From Gammaproteobacteria bacterium (GTDB lineage Bacteria > Pseudomonadota > Gammaproteobacteria > AKS1), in assembly GCA_027006175.1 (NCBI GenBank), contig JALTKS010000101.1:55596-119595 (forward strand): 64,000 nt of DNA, written 5' to 3'. The position numbers were made by a program, and so were the translations under genes. Shown here piece by piece: positions 62,090-64,000 of the stretch (positions are counted from its first letter, which is position 1; each line of letters starts with the position of its first letter). Under the pieces are notes generated by a model that searched no databases, had not been told where the DNA came from, and saw nothing but the letters and a program-made list of their open reading frames with translations.

Positions 62090-63343
62090 ATGTCTCGGGA
62101 ACTTATCGCAGAACGGTTAAAACAAGCCATGGGTCTACATGCACCAACGGTCGGCATGATGACTGTTTCGAGTGCTATTGATAGACGTATGCGCGCACGT
62201 GAGATAGATAATGATGCCCACTATCTATCACAGATAATCTCTGATCCAGATGAAATGAAAGAGCTTATCGAAGCAGTGTTAATTCCTGAAACCTGGTTCT
62301 TCAGGGAAAGCCAACCCTATGAATATGTCCTGGAATATTTTTCCAATAACAATAAAGCCAGGGTCAATATCTTAAGTATCCCCTGCTCAACAGGAGAGGA
62401 GCCCTACTCTATTGCCATGATGTTGATGGATAACAATATCAGTGTTGATGAATTCAGTATTGATGCGGTAGATATTGGTCAAAACAATATTGCAAAAGCC
62501 AGGAAAGCACAATACAGAAAAAATTCATTCAGGGCAGATGATTTGAGTTTTATGGACAAGTACTTTCATGAAGAAAATAATTTATTTAATCTGGCGGGAT
62601 TCGTGAAAAACAAAGTTAACTTTTACTGTGAAAATGTTCTTGGCGACTCATTCGATTTAGGCACAGAACACTACGATATTATTTTCTGCAGAAATCTTCT
62701 TATCTATTTTGATGCAGAAACACAATATAAAATGTTTTCCACCATTAACAAAATGCTCAAGCCTAAAGGCATGCTTATCCTTGGCCATGCTGAGACTATC
62801 CAGAGCTCCGAGGGGTTATTTGTTCCTGCCATTAACTCCAAATCATATGTCTATGTCAAACAAAGTAATCATGAACGGTCGTTACCTCATCTTCAGAAAA
62901 CCAGAAGACAACAATTTTCAGCGCCATCAAAAAAACAACAGAGCAAAAAGAAAACCGCACGACCTTTTGCAAATATAAACAGATTATCGACCAGAAATAA
63001 AAATAAAAAATCCATAGCAATTAAAAATATTCCTGATAATCTGAATAAGGCATTTGAGCTTGCCGATGAAGGAAAACTTGATGATGCATTAAGAATCTGC
63101 AATGACTTCATACACAACAACACAGATAGTTCAAAAGCTTACTATTTATCTGGTGTCATTTATGACACCAAAGGTGATACATCCAAAGCAGATGACGCCT
63201 TGCATAAAGCGGTATATCTGGATCCTGACAATATCGAAGCGCTTATACATTTATCTCTACTGGAAGAACAGCGTGGTAACCATGACGAAGCTATTCGCTA
63301 CAAAAAACGCGCTCAACGTGTTCAAGAAAGGCGTTCAGCATGA
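62090..63343 (+). CDS. wspC: CheR methyltransferase with TPR tail, WspC
   Basis: 417 aa. The CheR domain (about 1-265) methylates receptor glutamates with SAM: helical N-part with AIDRRMRAREI, VLIPETWFFRESQPYEYV, SAM motif NILSIPCSTGEEPYSIAMML and the active-site region YDIIFCRNLLIYFDAETQ. A Lys/Arg-rich linker (about 270-318) leads to TPR repeats (about 320-415: AFELADEGKLDDALRICNDF, AYYLSGVIYDTKGDTSKADD). CheR plus TPR is the WspC architecture. It overlaps wspD by ATGA. Confidence 0.92.
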   Translation: MSRELIAERLKQAMGLHAPTVGMMTVSSAIDRRMRAREIDNDAHYLSQIISDPDEMKELIEAVLIPETWFFRESQPYEYVLEYFSNNNKARVNILSIPCSTGEEPYSIAMMLMDNNISVDEFSIDAVDIGQNNIAKARKAQYRKNSFRADDLSFMDKYFHEENNLFNLAGFVKNKVNFYCENVLGDSFDLGTEHYDIIFCRNLLIYFDAETQYKMFSTINKMLKPKGMLILGHAETIQSSEGLFVPAINSKSYVYVKQSNHERSLPHLQKTRRQQFSAPSKKQQSKKKTARPFANINRLSTRNKNKKSIAIKNIPDNLNKAFELADEGKLDDALRICNDFIHNNTDSSKAYYLSGVIYDTKGDTSKADDALHKAVYLDPDNIEALIHLSLLEEQRGNHDEAIRYKKRAQRVQERRSA

Positions 63344-64000
63344 TAGTAGATTCATTAGAAATAGATGATTGCTGGAACACAATTGGTGTTTGGCGAAGTG
63401 GTGAAACAAAGTGCGAAAAACTCAATGATGTTATTCATTGTTACAATTGCGAGGTCTATTCGAATACAGGTCGTTCTCTATTAAATAGAACAACGCCTGA
63501 GGGATATGATGATGAATGGGCAGATGTTCTGGCGAGTGAAAAATCCGCTAAGAGCATGAATACGATATCCGCCGTTATGTTCAGGCTCGGTGCTGAATGG
63601 TTATCACTGCCTGTTAATATGATCAATGAAATTACCCTTCTAAGAAATATCTATGACATACCGCATAACCAGAATAAAAAGATTCGCGGCATGGTAAACA
63701 TTCGCGGTGAGCTGATTATATGTATGTCGCTCGGTTATTTATTAGGTGTAGAAAAACCTGAAGATGATTTAATTGACGAAGAACGTCCTATCAACCGGCT
63801 CATTATGATAAGAGAAAGAAGTGGTCACATTGTCTTTCCCGTTAGCGAAATAGATGGAATCATTCACTATAACCCGGAAAAGCTATCATCAGCACCAGAT
63901 ACGGTAAAAAACTCAAAACTCAACTTTATTCATGGGGTAACAAGCGTAAACAATAAGACAATTGGCTGTATTGACCATACTACTCTTCTTGAGAGTATTG
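63340..64000 (+). CDS. wspD: CheW-like protein WspD, 5' part (cut by window end)
   Basis: Open from ATG 63340 to the window end (220 codons). The N-terminal segment DDCWNTIGVWRSGETKCEKL followed by VIHCYNCEVYSNTGRSLLNR carries the Cys/His words typical of WspD and absent from ordinary CheW. The CheW domain begins near residue 78 (AVMFRLGAEWLSLPVNMINE) and continues with KIRGMVNIRGELIICMSLGYLLG. ATGA overlap with wspC shows coupled translation. wspE, wspF and wspR are expected beyond base 64,000. Confidence 0.92.
   Translation, partial: MIVDSLEIDDCWNTIGVWRSGETKCEKLNDVIHCYNCEVYSNTGRSLLNRTTPEGYDDEWADVLASEKSAKSMNTISAVMFRLGAEWLSLPVNMINEITLLRNIYDIPHNQNKKIRGMVNIRGELIICMSLGYLLGVEKPEDDLIDEERPINRLIMIRERSGHIVFPVSEIDGIIHYNPEKLSSAPDTVKNSKLNFIHGVTSVNNKTIGCIDHTTLLESI

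Overview
The window is a contiguous chromosomal stretch of a gammaproteobacterium of moderate-to-low GC. The evidence is the rpoS-nlpD-pcm-surE order, the rpsB-tsf-pyrH-frr-uppS-cdsA-dxr-rseP-bamA-skp-lpxD-fabZ-lpxA-lpxB-rnhB-dnaE-accA-tilS order (closer to Pseudomonas than to E. coli in the place of dxr), the pncC/recA/recX/alaS/csrA/tRNA-Ser/tRNA-Arg neighbourhood, and outer-membrane and lipid A genes. Genus cannot be fixed from the sequence alone. I see no phage, IS element or CRISPR array.

Region 1 (1-30,300) is almost entirely minus strand. It holds rpoS (cut by the window edge) and its classical neighbours nlpD, pcm and surE; then truD, ispF, ispD, ftsB, eno, kdsA and pyrG; then tilS, accA, dnaE and rnhB; and then the envelope cluster lpxB-lpxA-fabZ-lpxD-skp-bamA-rseP-dxr-cdsA-uppS followed by frr-pyrH-tsf-rpsB. 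In E. coli these are two distant clusters; here they are joined. Most neighbours overlap by 1-14 nt or lie a few bases apart, which suggests long operons. The only plus-strand gene is an Smr-domain gene. Upstream of pyrG a sigma70-like promoter is followed by a C-run and a hairpin reaching the ribosome binding site, a layout like the CTP-sensitive pyrC/pyrD leaders.

Region 2 (30,300-46,420) holds map-glnD on the plus strand. A three-gene minus-strand operon follows: a large PilZ/DUF1631-like/GGDEF/EAL protein, a 115-aa protein of unknown function and a stand-alone PolA-type 5' nuclease. Next come a 1281-residue FAD/iron-sulfur oxidoreductase with DUF3683 (plus strand) and a minus-strand operon of a DUF3833 lipoprotein, an alpha/beta-hydrolase lipoprotein and a BtuFCD-like ABC importer.

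Region 3 (46,480-57,150) holds tRNA-Arg(ACG), tRNA-Ser(GCT), csrA, lysC, alaS, recX and recA on the minus strand, each tRNA with its own promoter and terminator. Between recA and pncC sits a plus-strand WYL-domain regulator resembling the BrxR/CapW family. The recA promoter region has no CTG-N10-CAG LexA box but has a perfect 16-nt palindrome. mutS diverges from pncC.

Region 4 (57,200-64,000, plus strand) is the start of a Wsp surface-sensing chemosensory operon: two tandem WspA-type receptors with different sensor regions and near-identical signalling domains, then WspB (CheW), WspC (CheR-TPR) and WspD (CheW, cut by the window end). Its leader can fold into a hairpin covering the first ribosome binding site. 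With the GGDEF/EAL protein and csrA, the window is rich in signalling for the motile/sessile switch.
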